A stretch of 64,000 nt of DNA from Thuidium tamariscinum (Eukaryota > Streptophyta > Bryopsida > Hypnales > Thuidiaceae), in assembly GCA_947034885.2 (NCBI GenBank), contig OX344755.2, positions 20,529,052 through 20,593,051 on the forward strand, given 5' to 3'. The translations under genes and the position numbers were made by a program. Positions 1-11,627 of this stretch are shown here, piece after piece. The notes beneath the pieces were generated by a model, which saw only the letters and a list, made by a program, of their open reading frames with translations, made no database searches and was not told where the DNA came from. The stretch's first letter is position 1; every line of letters begins with the position of its first letter.

Positions 1-777
1 ATACTAATGGCCTTTGCAATACTTTGTAGCATATATAGTACTACATAATACTACATAATATTGAATTTATGGTTTAGATATGCAAGTGCCTTGAATCAAC
101 TGTTTAGATTTGCAAGTGCATTGCTGACGCGCGGTACTAATAGTATCAAGTACTATTATTGGTCCTATGGCCCAAAATTGCATTTTTGAAACAAAAAGGT
201 AAAGTGTTTCTTGTAATCACCCACCTGTCTAAAGTGTTTCAAACCACATGGTTAACTTTAACTACTTTTGGACTTTCAACAATTAAATTAAGAAATTAAG
301 AAAATAGTAATAAGCAGATTTTACAAAACTTTGCGAAAGTTTTATGACAAATGTTGAAAGATCTATACAAAACATCTAAAGACTTGTACAAACATCAAGA
401 GCTAACTATTTAGGGATCACCACATATTTTATTTAGAATTCACTAAATAGTCCAAAAGCACTTAAATGTGGCATACTTTGTTATACCAAAAAATCATTTC
501 AAATAGTCTAATTGAGTGAATCTATATTAATTTGTAGGTGTTTTCTTTACAAGCAAAGTTGTTTTAAAATTGTTGAATGAAGGATAGGACTTCTTTATAT
601 CTAGGTCAACATTGTCTAAATTAATTTGATGGACATATTATAGACAAACTCTTTTTTCAACTAAAGTTGGCTTCCTAAGGTAGGAATTAACTAAAGGTAG
701 TATGTTCTATAAGTGATTATCTTCTAAATGTGATCTCTAACTAGGAACAAGTGATATATTGTTTGAAATATGCATTA
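1..777. other. AT-rich DNA, no gene seen
   Basis: No open frame or splice-flanked exon stands out on either strand. A short stretch near 205-240 resembles the end of the GGGTSATTGCAAG transposon family seen elsewhere in the window, without a recognisable partner end. Confidence 0.4.
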
Positions 778-2326
778 AGGGAGGAGGTCCATAAAGTGCT
801 TAGGCTCTAAAACTATCCACCTCTTCAAATGGACTTTTTTTGTATAGTGGGGTACCAATCAAAATGTCGTTTTTGAATTCGCAGTGAGAAAAATTTCAGT
901 ACTGTCAACTTTGAAAGCCTCCTAAGAGCTCAAAAATTGGTATTTTATTACAAAATTTTTACCACAGCATCATCTTTAAGTTAATTATATGTATGACAAA
1001 TTTCAAGGCCAAAATATTCACCAAAAAAGTTATTCAAAATCTACCAACATGGGTAGTGGTGAGAAACATTTCACTACTTTCAACTTTGACACCTTCCTAA
1101 GGATTGATTTTTTTTTCTTTTTCCATGAAATTTTTGTCATAAAATAATCTTTATGTTATTAATATATATAAAAAATTTCAAGATAAAATTTTATTTTTTT
1201 AAGAAGATATTTGAAATTTCCCAATAGGTGTAGTTTTGAGAAAATTTTCACAATTGCCAACTTTGACACCCTCCCAAGGGCTGAAAAATTGGTTTCTTAC
1301 CATGAATTTTTTTTTGTGAATTCATCTCTATATTGATAATATGTTCTATAAATTTCAAATTCAAATTAATTACCAAAAGAAAGATATACAAAATTTCCCA
1401 ACATGTGTAGTTGTGAGGAGGAGTTTTTGAGCCTTAGTACAATGTTATTTTTTAGAGCAAAGTTTGACACAAATGTAAAAACTCAACCTCACAACTACAC
1501 ATGTTGAGAGATTTTGAATATCTTTTTTTGGGTAAGTGTTTTGAACTTGAAATTTGGAATATATATTATCAACATAAATTTGATCTTATTCGAAAAAATT
1601 CATGTTAAATAGACAAATTTCAGCCCTTGAGAGGGTGTCAAAGTTGGCAATTGTGAAAATTTTCTCAAAACTACACCTATTGGGAAATTTCAAATATCTT
1701 CTTAAAAAAATAAAATTTTATCTTGAAATTTTTTACACATATTAATAACATAGAGATTATTTCATGACAAAAATTTCATGGGAAAAAAAAAAAACTCAAT
1801 CCTTAGGAAGGTGTCAAAGTTGAAAGTAGTGAAATGTTTCTCACCACTACCCATGTTGGTAGATTTTGAATAACTTTTTTTTGGTGAATATTTTGGCCTT
1901 GAAATTTTTCATACATATAATTAACTTAAAGATGATGCTGTGGTAAAAAATTTGTGGTAAAATACCAATTTTTGAGCTCTCGAGAGGCTTTCAAAGTTGG
2001 TAGTACTGAAATTTTTCTCACTGTGAATTCATAAACGACATTTTGATTGGTACCCCATTGTACATGTTGCGATTTCATCTTTATAAGAATATACAAACTG
2101 TGTACATTTGAGAAGGTAGGCGGTTTTAGAGCCCTATGCCATTTCAACTTCAAAAATTTAGAACTAATTCGACAAAGCTCCAAAAAATATGAAACGATTG
2201 GGGTTGGATGTCAATTTTACTCATTTTTTAACTAAAGGGAAATTTGTTGAAAAATATTTCAAGAAGTCTCACCTCCCTGAAATTTAGTTTTAGCTCTTAG
2301 TTGGGTGCTTCATGGGCCTCCTCCCT
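778..2326. mobile_element. Large fold-back TA element (AGGNAGGAGG ends)
   Basis: The ends are inverted copies (AGGGAGGAGGTCCATAAAG at the left, its complement near CATGGGCCTCCTCCCT at the right) and are flanked by TA on both sides. Inside, about 800-1440 and 1445-2150 form a long imperfect palindrome, for example around CAAAATGTCGT at 862 and ACGACATTTTG at 2035. The TA target and end sequence match the shorter elements at 2948 and 10905, so this looks like a non-autonomous member of one family. No transposase frame is present. The last 160 bp is still recognisable at 21365-21525. Confidence 0.65.
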
Positions 2327-2947
2327 TACTATCAATGATGATATGGGTAGGCTTAACCCCTTAAATGCAAGACCTACAACCATTGTTTTCAAGCCCCAAC
2401 TTTTGTTTATCACTCATTTTGTTGCCATTTTGGGACTAGATATGTATGAAAATTTTCGTATTTATTTTTCAAAGATGAAGTTACATGTTTTTTGTAATTT
2501 GAAAAAAATTGATTTTTCTCAGAATTTTTGAAGAAAAAGTGAAGTAAAATCATATCAAATAGAAAGTTATCTCAAAAAATCTGAGAATTTCACCATGTGT
2601 GTAGATTTGAGTGACAAACATTGTGGTGCAAATTCAATTTTCGTGTCATTCTATATACCATTTAGAAGACATTGAAAATACATCTAAAGTTCAAATTGCA
2701 ATAAAATATTCTAGATTATGAGATTTTTCAAAACTTCAATAGGAGAAGAAATTAGAATAGATGACCTTCATTTTGTTAATTAGGCTCAAACTTTAAAAAA
2801 AATTGTTTTTGTGGAGAAATTTTAGATTTAGAGCAAAGAACAACTTCTCAAAATACACTGAAAATAGTATATTTTGGGATCCACCGTTTTTATACTAACT
2901 TCTCATTCTTGTAAAGACAAACACTAACAAGACACCAAACTCAAATA

Positions 2948-3260
2948 AGGTAGGAGGTCCATAAGCGATCATCTAAGCATTGAAGATGAATTTTGACAAG
3001 GGAAAACATCTTGTAATATTTTTCAATACATTTTCTTTGAAAGACAAGAAGAATTGACATCCAACCCAAGTTGTTTCATATTTTTTGAAGCTTTGTGGAA
3101 TTAGTTATGAAATTTTCAAGTTGAAATGCCATAGGGCTCTAAAAGCAACCACCTCCTAGAATGTACATAGTTTGTACATTTTGGTATATTGAAGAAAGCA
3201 AATGCACATGTGAATCATGTTTGGTTGAGAATGCCATGTTGGAGTTTGAGCCTCCTACCT
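2948..3260. mobile_element. TA-flanked MITE (AGGTAGGAGG ends), copy 1 only
   Basis: This 313 bp insertion begins AGGTAGGAGGTCCATAAGCG and ends in the complement of AGGTAGGAGG, with TA on each side (2946-2947, 3261-3262). The duplicate segment has the uninterrupted site CTCAATTAGGTACTC, with a single TA at 22147-22148, so the insertion followed the duplication. A TA duplication fits Tc1/mariner-type elements. The interior resembles 10985-11150. Confidence 0.8.
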
Positions 3261-3448
3261 TAGGTACTCTTCAAAACCCTCCATAAAAGGTGAACAAGCA
3301 AAACATGGATGAAAAACTACTTTCAGTCTCTGTACAGACTAACTTCTTGTCATCCAAACGCCACGAATTGGCCTTGCCGGTGTTCCTGGGTTAAATGGTT
3401 GCTTCATGAGCAGACTACCCCTTATAATGACTGGTGTTTTTGACTTAA

Positions 3449-3520
3449 CCCCTCACCGCCCAAGGGGACGAAATGTGTCCCCTTTTCAGTGTATTTCAAG
3501 ATACCTGGGGCGGTGAGGGG
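3449..3520. mobile_element. 72-bp TTAA MITE, copy 1 only
   Basis: The inverted ends are CCCCTCACCGCCC, flanked by TTAA on both sides (3445-3448, 3521-3524). The duplicate has a single TTAA at 23263-23266 in the otherwise matching context TTTTTGACTTAATATCGG. A TTAA target with CCC-starting ends fits piggyBac; Kolobok and Sola3 elements also duplicate TTAA. At 72 bp it is too small to encode anything. Confidence 0.85.
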
Positions 3521-3659
3521 TTAATATCGGTTGGGAAATGTCGGAAAAAAGTCGGAAAAAGTCGGAAAGCAACCATTCATCCTAGTTAATATTATATATT
3601 CCTCTCAACTGTAGTACTACTCAGCATATGAATATACGAACATTGCCAAAGTTACGCAC

Positions 3660-3990
3660 CATTGCACAGCCCATTGGTCAAATTAAATTAAATTAAATTA
3701 TACCAATTGAGTTGCATACATTTTTAGCCCCGAAAATAGTTTAAATAGTTTAAATAGTTTAATTGTATATGCATCACCTGTCTTTTAACAGACTCCATCC
3801 TGTTATGGATGTCTGTCTAGTGCTCTATCAATATGCTCATCATGAGCAACTGTACTATATTCTAAAATCGGAGGCCCGGGTGCCCAACTGCCCGGAGGCC
3901 AGGGGGGCGCTATGGGAGTAGGGGCCGGATGGCCTGTGGGGCTGGGGGCTGGGGGGCTGGGGGGCTGGGGGGGGGGGACGGATGAACTCT
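3660..3990. repeat. Simple-sequence and G-rich tract
   Basis: It holds repeats of AAATT near 3680, a triple AAATAGTTT near 3733-3765, then a strongly G-rich run of GGGGCTGG units at 3935-3980. The G-rich part is also in the duplicate at 23640-23705 with a different repeat number, showing slippage since the duplication. No gene is seen. Confidence 0.7.
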
Positions 3991-4089
3991 GGTGTATTTA
4001 TGTTGGATGTACAGACTCCATAAGTTATTAAGTTTCATGCGGGGCTGGCTGCCACTCATGTAGACATTCACTTGCATAAGTTATTAGTA

Positions 4090-4309
4090 CTAGGGTGGCC
4101 CGTGCCATTGCCCCGGTCTAATTTTTTTAATGTATAGAAACTTCAAAATTCAATAACTTTCATGCCGTAGGTTGGAACACCATGAATCAAAGCCCGTGCA
4201 CCCCTCCTCGCCGAGGGCTTTCCGACGGTACCAAACAAGCACTCGAGGGACTCACGGTCCGGGAGATCTCAATGTAACAAACAAACAAACAACGTATCTT
4301 CATAGGGGA
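4090..4309. mobile_element. Dispersed 220-bp repeat, TA-flanked, copy 1 only
   Basis: The duplicate reads through as TTATTAGTATATCTTTGG (near 23803); here the same site is split by 220 bp flanked by TA. It starts CTAGGGTGGCCCGTGCC, ends near an ACAAAC microsatellite, and lacks clear inverted ends. A longer relative lies at 41258-41669. It could be a short retroelement or a MITE remnant. Confidence 0.6.
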
Positions 4310-4366
4310 TATCTTTGGTTGCTCAATTATCTTGGTCACTTCAAGTTCGGGATGGGTAATCCTTAA

Positions 4367-5595
4367 CCCCTAAAGGACTAACACAATTTTGACAATGGAG
4401 GTTTTCAATCAATTCTACCACTTTGATATTTTTTTGCACATAGATGTAATTAATTTTTTAAATTTTAACCGTACAAAAATAAAGATTACTATATTTTAAC
4501 CATTAGATCTTTAGATTATAACAATTTTTAATAATCAACTTCATAGGCAAAAAATGCAGTTTTGGGAGGAAAAAATATATATAAAAAGATGAATAAAGAT
4601 TTTTTAACCCTCTAGAAAAATTTATTTGGAGTTCAAAGCAAATGTAGTATTTTTATATTAAAAAATTTGAAAAATAACAAACTCCCTCAAATTTGTACAC
4701 ATTTTCAAACATGAAGATTAGAAAGTCAAATCTAAGCAAATTGGATCCTACAAAATTCTTAAATATTTATATATGAATAAAATTTTAAAATTAAACAACT
4801 AATGTTATTATCATATTGTTTGGAACATCTCAAAAAAATTTGGAATCATTTTAATTATTTTGTATTGTTAATTACACTAGATTGAACCTTTTATTTTTTA
4901 AATTGTTAAAAACAAAAAATTGATTTTTTTTTCAAATTTTGTTTATTTGTGTAGATTATAGAATAGAAATGTGTATGGAAATGTTTTTTTTTCCATCTCT
5001 ACTACTCTTTTCATGAAAAAACATTGTTTTTGCTCCCTTTTCCTACTAGACTACATTTCCTAAATGAATTTTTAACTACTTATCACATTCAAAATGAGAA
5101 AATCGGAAAATGAAAAAAGTATGTAAACTTCTTTTTCTACAAGATCTTAGTTTATAAAATATTGAGATTTGTTTCACCCACTAGAAGAAAACTACGTTGT
5201 ATTTGACAAAAACTGTGTTGAAACTGTGTTGTATTCAACGTACCGTGTGGAGTGGATTATGTTGAAGTCTTGCTTTGTCATGCGGAATTTTTCATTCTAA
5301 CACAAAATTCTGCATTTTCCTTCTTGAATTTTGCGTTTTCCTCGTTCAATTTTGTATTGACACATTGAAACGCAGAATTTTGCGTTATGAAGGGAGAATC
5401 CAACATAATCCACTATACACGTTACGTTGAACGCAACACAGTCCCAACGCACTCTTTGTTAAGTAAAACGCAAGTTTGGCAAGTTTAACGCAGTTTTTGG
5501 CATGAATAGTGTAGTTTTCTTCTAGTGACCCTTCTGAGAAATTGCCATTGAAAATTTTGAACAAGACACATTATGTCCTCTTAGTCCTTTAGAGG
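4367..5595. mobile_element. 1.2-kb TTAA element, copy 1 only
   Basis: The inverted ends CCCCTAAAGGACTAA and CCTCTAAAGGACTAA match at 14 of 15 positions and are bounded by TTAA (4363-4366, 5596-5599). The duplicate has one TTAA at 23861-23864 in matching flanks. The interior is AT-rich, resembles the elements at 22281, 36292 and 38966, and has no long reading frame, so it is non-autonomous or decayed. A CACTA-type element sits inside it. The piggyBac superfamily is the best fit from the TTAA target and CCC ends. Confidence 0.85.
5179..5527. mobile_element. CACTA-type palindromic MITE nested in TTAA element
   Basis: It begins CACTAGAAGAAAACTACG and ends with the complementary CGTAGTTTTCTTCTAGTG-type end (one base differs). 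The flanks are ACC on both sides (5176-5178, 5528-5530), the 3-bp duplication typical of CACTA (En/Spm). Sub-terminal motifs such as CAACG and AACGCA recur in both arms. It lies within 4367-5595, so it inserted later than that element. Confidence 0.75.
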
Positions 5596-5877
5596 TTAAA
5601 CAATAGGCTGATGAATGTGGAAATCATCAATTTTGATATCATAAGAAACATTGTAAAAAAACCCTCCAAAACCATGGCATTGGAAGTCAAACTACTAGTT
5701 AGGAAAATATGTTTCTTTTTCATCCCTAATTTTGAGGATGAATAATTGCACTTTTTTGATACATAACAAGATGTTTTGTTGTTCATTGACTAGAAAATGG
5801 CCTCAACGTTGTTTATGGGTTAATCTTAAGCTTAGAGAAGCCAACAGCTTGAAGAACTTCAAGTTGTGGATGGTTAA

Positions 5878-6591
5878 CCCCTAAACGCCGGCGGTGCCAT
5901 TCTGTGGCTTACAAACGACTTCTCCACGCCACCGGAAGGCCTAAAAAATAGTTTTTTCATCCATTTTTTTCGATGACCTTTCATGTTGAGTTGCAAAGAG
6001 TGTCCAAGTGAATTTTTAGTATAATTGATGTTTCTTTTCATGTAGTTGAGAAGTAATTAGGAAAAACGGATGGCAAAATTTGTCATTTTAGTGTATTTTG
6101 AGAAATTGAGTAAATCTAAAATTTCTTCTTCAAAACAACATTTTTTGAATTTGAGCCCAACTAATGAAATGGAGGTCCTGTACTCTAGTTCCCTCTCCAA
6201 TTGAAATTTTGGGAAAATTCATAAAACTAAATATTTTATTGCGGTTTGAACTTTGGCTGTATTTTTAATGTCTATTTATAGATGTACACGACAAATTAGC
6301 TTACACCATGATGATTTCCACTATATTTTTCACACATGGTGAAATTTTCAGATTTTTTGAGAATATTTTCTATTTTCTATGAATTTTTTTCAGTTTCTCT
6401 TCAAAAAAATTCAAAAAATACAATTTTCCTCAAAAAAATCTGAAATTTCTGTGAAGTACAGAGGACATGCATTTTCATCTCTGAAAAATAAAAATAAAAA
6501 TTTCCATACACATCTGGTTACAAAATGGTAACAAACTGAGTGACAGAGAGTGCAGCCTAAAACCAGTGCTCATAGGCCCGGCATTTCAGGG
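5878..6591. mobile_element. 0.7-kb TTAA element (GCCGG sub-end), copy 1 only
   Basis: The ends CCCCTAAACGCCGG and CCCTGAAATGCCGG are inverted and bounded by TTAA (5874-5877, 6592-6595). The duplicate has a single TTAA at 24138-24141 between identical flanks (GTTGTGGATGG / GCTTCCTTAGAAAAGCC). The interior matches, in reverse, the 2340-2900 region present in both copies, so that region is probably an older member of the same family. Confidence 0.85.
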
Positions 6592-6697
6592 TTAAGCTTC
6601 CTTAGAAAAGCCAACTCAAATCAATGGAAGGCGATCTGCTCAGACCTCGGACTCTTGCTGCATTTCACTCCAGCACAGTGCAGTGTTTCAAATTTAA

Positions 6698-7075
6698 CTT
6701 AAATATTTGGTGCACTACATAAAATTAAATGGTGCACCATTCAAAGTTGGCTTCATCCGCAGAACCAACTCTGAATGTGTTCCAGGACTTCACCTTATTT
6801 GTCTGCACAGACTGAAATTTTTGTCTGAGTTTACACTATACTTGCAATTGAAAGATTATTTCCAACTTAACTTAGCATAAGGTGAACTACCCCATTACAG
6901 AATAAATGGGAGCAGACCCATTGTGGGTCAGATTTTAGTGGTGGTGTATATTCAAGTTCTTAAATGTACATCACCAGTACAATTTGACCTGCAATGGGTC
7001 TGCTTCCATTTGGTCTGTAATGGGATGATTTACCTCTACATGAAGTCCCTTTATGACTCCATCCATTCTGACTGA
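6698..7075 (+). pseudogene. ORF remnant split by a MITE (copy 1)
   Basis: Leaving out 6890-7036, one frame stays open and ends at a TGA at 7073-7075. It aligns codon for codon with 24265-24480, including one 6-nt in-frame length difference. The shared words include NGAPFKVGF, HLICLHRL and DSIHSD. There is no start codon and no good acceptor upstream, and differences between copies show no third-position bias. It is therefore more likely a decayed exon or an inherited chance frame than a working gene. The family is not recognised. Confidence 0.3.
6890..7036. mobile_element. 147-bp MITE with long inverted ends, copy 1 only
   Basis: The arms read AGGTGAACTACCCCATTACAG and, from the other end, GAGGTAAATCATCCCATTACAG, and continue pairing through CAGACCCATTG. 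TA lies on both sides (6888-6889, 7037-7038). The duplicate runs straight through as TTAGCATACACGGAG near 24437. It is probably a mariner-like (TA-target) MITE. Confidence 0.8.
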
Positions 7076-9113
7076 ACTTGGCTTGCCTCCACAAGAGAGA
7101 AGAAACTCTCCAACCCAATTTTAAAAAGGTTGGCATAAAATTAAGAGTTTGTTCATCTTGGGTCTCACGTCAAGCGGTCAAGGTTGAGAAGCAGACTTTC
7201 GTGACACCAAGACTACTAAATGACATACTACCACTAGTTAGAAGATTCTATTCTATGATCCTATCGACAAAGAGAGTACACATTTTAAATGTTGAATTAA
7301 TTATGTTAAGTAGTATATGTTGGTGGTGTTTTATTGAATTGGGAATAGAATAAATTCACAATTTCAAAGTTAGGGGATATTAAGAATTAAGGTGAATTAT
7401 TGAGGAAAATATTTGGGGTGCTTAGATAAATGAGAGTAGATGTCAATATGTCATAATTATAAATTGGTTATCTTCAATTCTTTTTTTATTTTCAAAGTCA
7501 AATGTATGTAGAGTAATTGATTGCTATTGTGGTAATGTTGTTGACCACAAGTTTTTAGTACTGATGTAGGGAGTTGGAATGTGTCTTTGAATATATTTAC
7601 AAATGTGGTGAATGCTGCTTGTCTACAATATAAAATTTATGATTTAGAACACAAAAGTTTTGGTTGATTATTTGCCAATAAGGTTAAGTTGATATGTTAA
7701 TAAGGTTAAATTGTTGGATAACTTTAATTTCCAATGTCTTTGTCAATTTCCTCTAATTTCATTGAGAATTTCAAATGAAATGATCTATTATCACTTCCAT
7801 CTACTATAATTACTTAACTTCTAAATATTCAAGACTATTAACATTTCAAGTCTACCATTTTGAGTTGAAAGAGTTGCAATGAAAAAGATTATTTTTTAGG
7901 CATATTCAACTATAGGACTTTGCTATAGACTTGAAGGAAAATGTGTGAAAAAAATTATAGAAATTTTGACTATGTAGATCATAAAACATTAGTGTTCTAA
8001 GTGAAAAAATAAGCTTGGTTAACCCCTTGCTTAACTAGAATCCTAGACTTTAAAACCACATAACTTCTAAAGTCCCTTTGTCCCTAAAGATGACAAAATG
8101 GATTTTTGATGGACTCTAATAGTTTCAACTTTGTGATGATTTTTTGAAACTTTTTTTTACAGATAGAAAGCTACATTGGATTTCAAATATAGAATAATCT
8201 TTGTTTAAATTGTGCTCAATTTCTCAAATTCAAAATAAAATTTACAAAAAAAAATTGGCCCAATAATTTGACATAGTTGAATGTAAAATAAAATTTGGGC
8301 AATGAAATCATTACATGTAGATTTGCACTACTAGGCCCAACTCTAGTAGCCTACTTGAAGTCCTATTTTCTAATGTTGGATATAGAATATAGATTGGTGC
8401 CGAGAGAAATACTAGTTCGGAGATGAAATTTGGAGGAGATGCATTGTCTTGTAGTACACTTTTTGCTACTATTCAAATAATTATTCAATAAATAAGTAAC
8501 TATATATCAAATAAAAGTCTCCATAAAGTGAGTCTCTTTTTGCTTGCATTTTGAAACATGTAAGAAATTATTTAAGTTTTTTTTTGGTGAATGACCATCC
8601 AGGCAATCAAGCATCCATGTAAAGTTTTTGCAAATGAACAATTTTTACTTTCTTATTTCCTATATTTCCTATTTTTTCCTAATTAAAACATTCAAATATG
8701 TAATTTTTAAAGATTTGGTACTTTTTTATGTCTCCTATTTAGAAAATTTATCTATGATTTCCCCTTTGGTGCCAATTACCTTCATCTTGTAGGTGTAAAA
8801 CTGTAAATGGCGTTTTCTATATTTTAAAAAAATTATAAATTTTATTTTTATTTTTAAGGATTTTAAAGTACTCCACAAAAATGGCATGAATATTGTAAAA
8901 TGCAACATTTGAAGTAGGCAAGTGTTTTGTGCAATCAACCTAATGAATTTTGTATTTTCTACAATTAAAAAAGATTACAAAAGTGCACCAATGGAAGGGT
9001 CAATAAATAATACTTACACAGATAAACTTTAATGATTGGGACTAGAAGGGTATCAATTTATGTTGAATAATCATGATGATTGGAATTTTTGATGACATGT
9101 TTCATGGACAAGT
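7076..9113. other. AT-rich duplicated DNA, no gene seen
   Basis: It matches 24481-26960 (apart from insertions in that copy) and contains no reading frame conserved between the copies. The part at about 8430-8938 resembles the interior and right end of the GGGTSATTGCAAG family (GTGAATGACCATC, GGCAAGTGTTTTGTGCAATCA), suggesting an insertion older than the duplication. Confidence 0.5.
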
Positions 9114-10215
9114 GGGTGGATGCAAGAAACACTTGTATTGTTTGTTGTGTTTTGTCACATCCTAGTTTTTTATTTTTATTTTAGCCATAACTTTGTATTT
9201 TAGCTCCAAATGACTCAAAATATATAGGGAAGCTACTCATAGCTATTATGTATCTATATTAATGCATTTTGGAGATTTTTCAAAAATAATTTATTATTTT
9301 GAAATAACCCAAAAATTCTCAGAGTATTCAATTTAGGGTTTTTTAGCACCATTTATCTCCAAAAAAACGAATTTTGGCCTAAAATTTGGAGAAGATGGTC
9401 TCTTAGTAGACTTGTACCTACTATCCAAAGGAATTCTAAAAATACTTATTTTTAAGTGTTGTAGATGTCCACAAAGAGAGCTTCATTTTGCATTTTTTCC
9501 CAAAGGTATAAAACATTATTTTGGTGAGTTTTTGGTCAAATCTCATCACTAAAAGTTTTTTCAAGTTTTATATTTTTATATATTTTTTATAAAAAGAATC
9601 GTATTTTTTACAAATTAAAATGTCACAAGTTGTATTTTCTTCACCGGAACTTTGGACATAGAATTCTCATAGAATTCCATTGAAGAAAATACAACTTGTG
9701 AAATTTTAATTTGTAAGAAAATACAATTTTTTTTATAAAAAATAAAAAATAATATAAAACTTGAAAAAAACTTTTGGTGATGAGATTTGACCAAAAAATT
9801 CACCAAAATAATGTTTTATACCTTTGGAAAAAAATGCAGAATGAAGCTCTCTTTGTGGACTTTTACAACACTTAAAAATAAGTAAATTTAGAATTCCTTT
9901 GTATAGTAGGTACAAGTCTAATAAGAGACCATTTTTTTCCAAATTTTAGGTCAAAATTTGTTTTTTTGGAGATAAATGGTACTAAAAAAACCCAAAATTG
10001 AGTTTTGTGAGAAATTTTTGGGGCTATTTCAAAATAATAAATTATTTTAAAAAAAATCTCCAAAATTCATTATAGATATATAATAGCTATGAATAGCTTC
10101 CCTATAAATTTTGAGTCATTTGGAGCTAAAACACAAAAGTTATTGCTAAAATAAAAACAAAAAACTAGGGTGTAATGAAACACAACAAATAGTATAAGTG
10201 GTTCTTGCATTTACA
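9114..10215. mobile_element. 1.1-kb fold-back element of the GGGTSATTGCAAG family
   Basis: The two arms, about 9125-9640 and 9690-10205, are near-perfect inverted repeats: TAGCTCCAAATGACTCAAAA at about 9200 pairs with its complement at about 10115. Ends resemble GGGTGGATGCAAGAAACAC. It is absent from the matching point in copy 2 (after GACAAGT near 26978). It has no coding capacity and would form a very long hairpin. Exact limits and target duplication are unclear. Confidence 0.7.
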
Positions 10216-10904
10216 CTAGTTTACAGTAATCACTATGTTATGAGTGCCCAAATTTAATGATTTGTAAGCAAAATTTTCATGGTCTATTTGCATAGGTGTA
10301 AAATACATAACTTTCAAATGAAATCTAAAAATATGTTATTTTATGTCCACTACATGAGTGCATGAAAAATATTTTTTGACTTCAAAGAAAAATTATTTTT
10401 CTAATTTACAAACCCTTCCAAAGAAAAAAAAAAGGGTACTATAAAAATACTATGATTTTTAGATGGTGTTTCTTACAATGACCCCTTGTTCTTACAAAAA
10501 CATCAAAATATCAAACTCATTTTGCCTTCTATGTCTATATGTAGGATTAATTCGAATGCAATTATACAAGCTTACCATTTCAAAAAATTTGGATAAACAT
10601 CACAGAAAACAAATTCATCGACCATTTGGGCCAAGTACTCCCTCTAATTTACATTTTAGACCTAAATTTAGTTATATTCCATCCAACTTAAAGGCCTATA
10701 TGCTCACAAGAGTCGAGACAAAGCCCAAAAAATCACAAATCTTGCACACTTTCTTATTGGTTTGGGTGAACCTTGTCTAAACTCTTTGTTTGTCAATAGG
10801 AGTGCTCATAAGTGATTCTTGTTTTATTCCCCAGTGAAAAGTGGCCCCAAGTTATATACCTAATAAATGAAAGTTATGAAAGTCGTGAAATCCGTTTTAG
10901 TGTA
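10216..10904. other. AT-rich DNA, partly duplicated
   Basis: 10460-10810 matches 28190-28510 but no frame is kept open in both. The rest is low-complexity AT-rich sequence with no feature I can support. Confidence 0.4.
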
Positions 10905-11198
10905 AGGTAGGGGGCTGTAAAAGCGACCCTTTATCAGCTGATTTGCATTTTGGGGAACCTAAATTCATTAAAACAATTTTTAGTAAATTTTCGTGGTAAG
11001 AAAAATGGAATTGGCATCTAACCTAAGTCATTTCATATTTTTTGGACCTTAGTGGAATTAGTTATGAATTTTTGAAGTTGAAAACACAGTGGTTTCTAAA
11101 AACGACCCCCTCCTGAAATGTACACTTCTGGTACATGTTAGAGGCAAAATCTACCAGATCGCTTTTAGAGACAGGGTTGCAATTACAGACCCCTACCT
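10905..11198. mobile_element. TA-flanked MITE upstream of gene A
   Basis: The inverted ends are AGGTAGGGGGCTGTAA and AGGTAGGGGTCTGTAA, each bordered by TA (10903-10904, 11199-11200). It is the same family as 2948-3260 and ends about 420 bp upstream of the TATA box of gene A. The equivalent stretch before gene B (28530-28650) lacks it. Confidence 0.75.
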
Positions 11199-11248
11199 TA
11201 GATGGTCAGGGTTACCACTAGGCTCTCCCCCAAGCGACCCGGTTTCAT

Positions 11249-11619
11249 TTGTTAAATGAAAACAAAAAAATAACAAAAAAACTTATGAAAGTTCGGCCGT
11301 TTGATAAGTGGAGTCGTGGTTGCGGCCCTTGGAGTTGGTCCTCGAACAAACGCCGGACTCTTCAGGTGCGCGTACGCCACCCGCAGCTAGCTCACCAAGC
11401 GACGGTCGCTTGCACCGTGAACCCACCTCTCCGCAGCAGACAGCAATCCCGGCGGGCCCAGGCTGCAAGTCTGCAACCGGCCGAAGTGACAGACTTTTCC
11501 CCAGACCCCGATTGGCGGACTACCTCGGATTGTTCTCGGATTGTCGGACGACTGTCTGGTAACACGGAGGCAGACACTGCAATCACCAAAATAATAGCAA
11601 CTAAAAAAACGATTGGATG
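11249..11619 (+). promoter_or_regulatory. CpG-rich upstream region of HMA-like gene A
   Basis: This GC-rich island in an AT-rich surround is well conserved with 28680-29135 before gene B, but with indels that are not multiples of three. It includes GATTGG (inverted CCAAT) at 11611 just before the TATA box. The overlapping open frames here have no conserved ATG, so I treat it as promoter-proximal DNA. Confidence 0.55.
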
Positions 11620-11627
11620 TATATAAG
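11620..11627 (+). promoter_or_regulatory. TATA box of HMA-like gene A
   Basis: TATATAAG lies about 640 bp before the gene A start codon and is exactly conserved before gene B. Transcription should start about 30 bp downstream, near 11650. From there to the strong donor CAAG|GTGAGT at 11903 there is no ATG, as expected for a non-coding first exon. Confidence 0.7.

Noticed and set aside
1926..2183. Open frames in the palindromic region
   Set aside because: They lie in the arms of a fold-back element, with no start context or homology, and occur in both orientations.
11308..11562. Similar open frames upstream of genes A and B (also 28755-29045)
   Set aside because: They start with GTG, have no conserved ATG, differ by indels out of frame, and lie upstream of the TATA boxes. 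They are a by-product of GC-rich promoter DNA.
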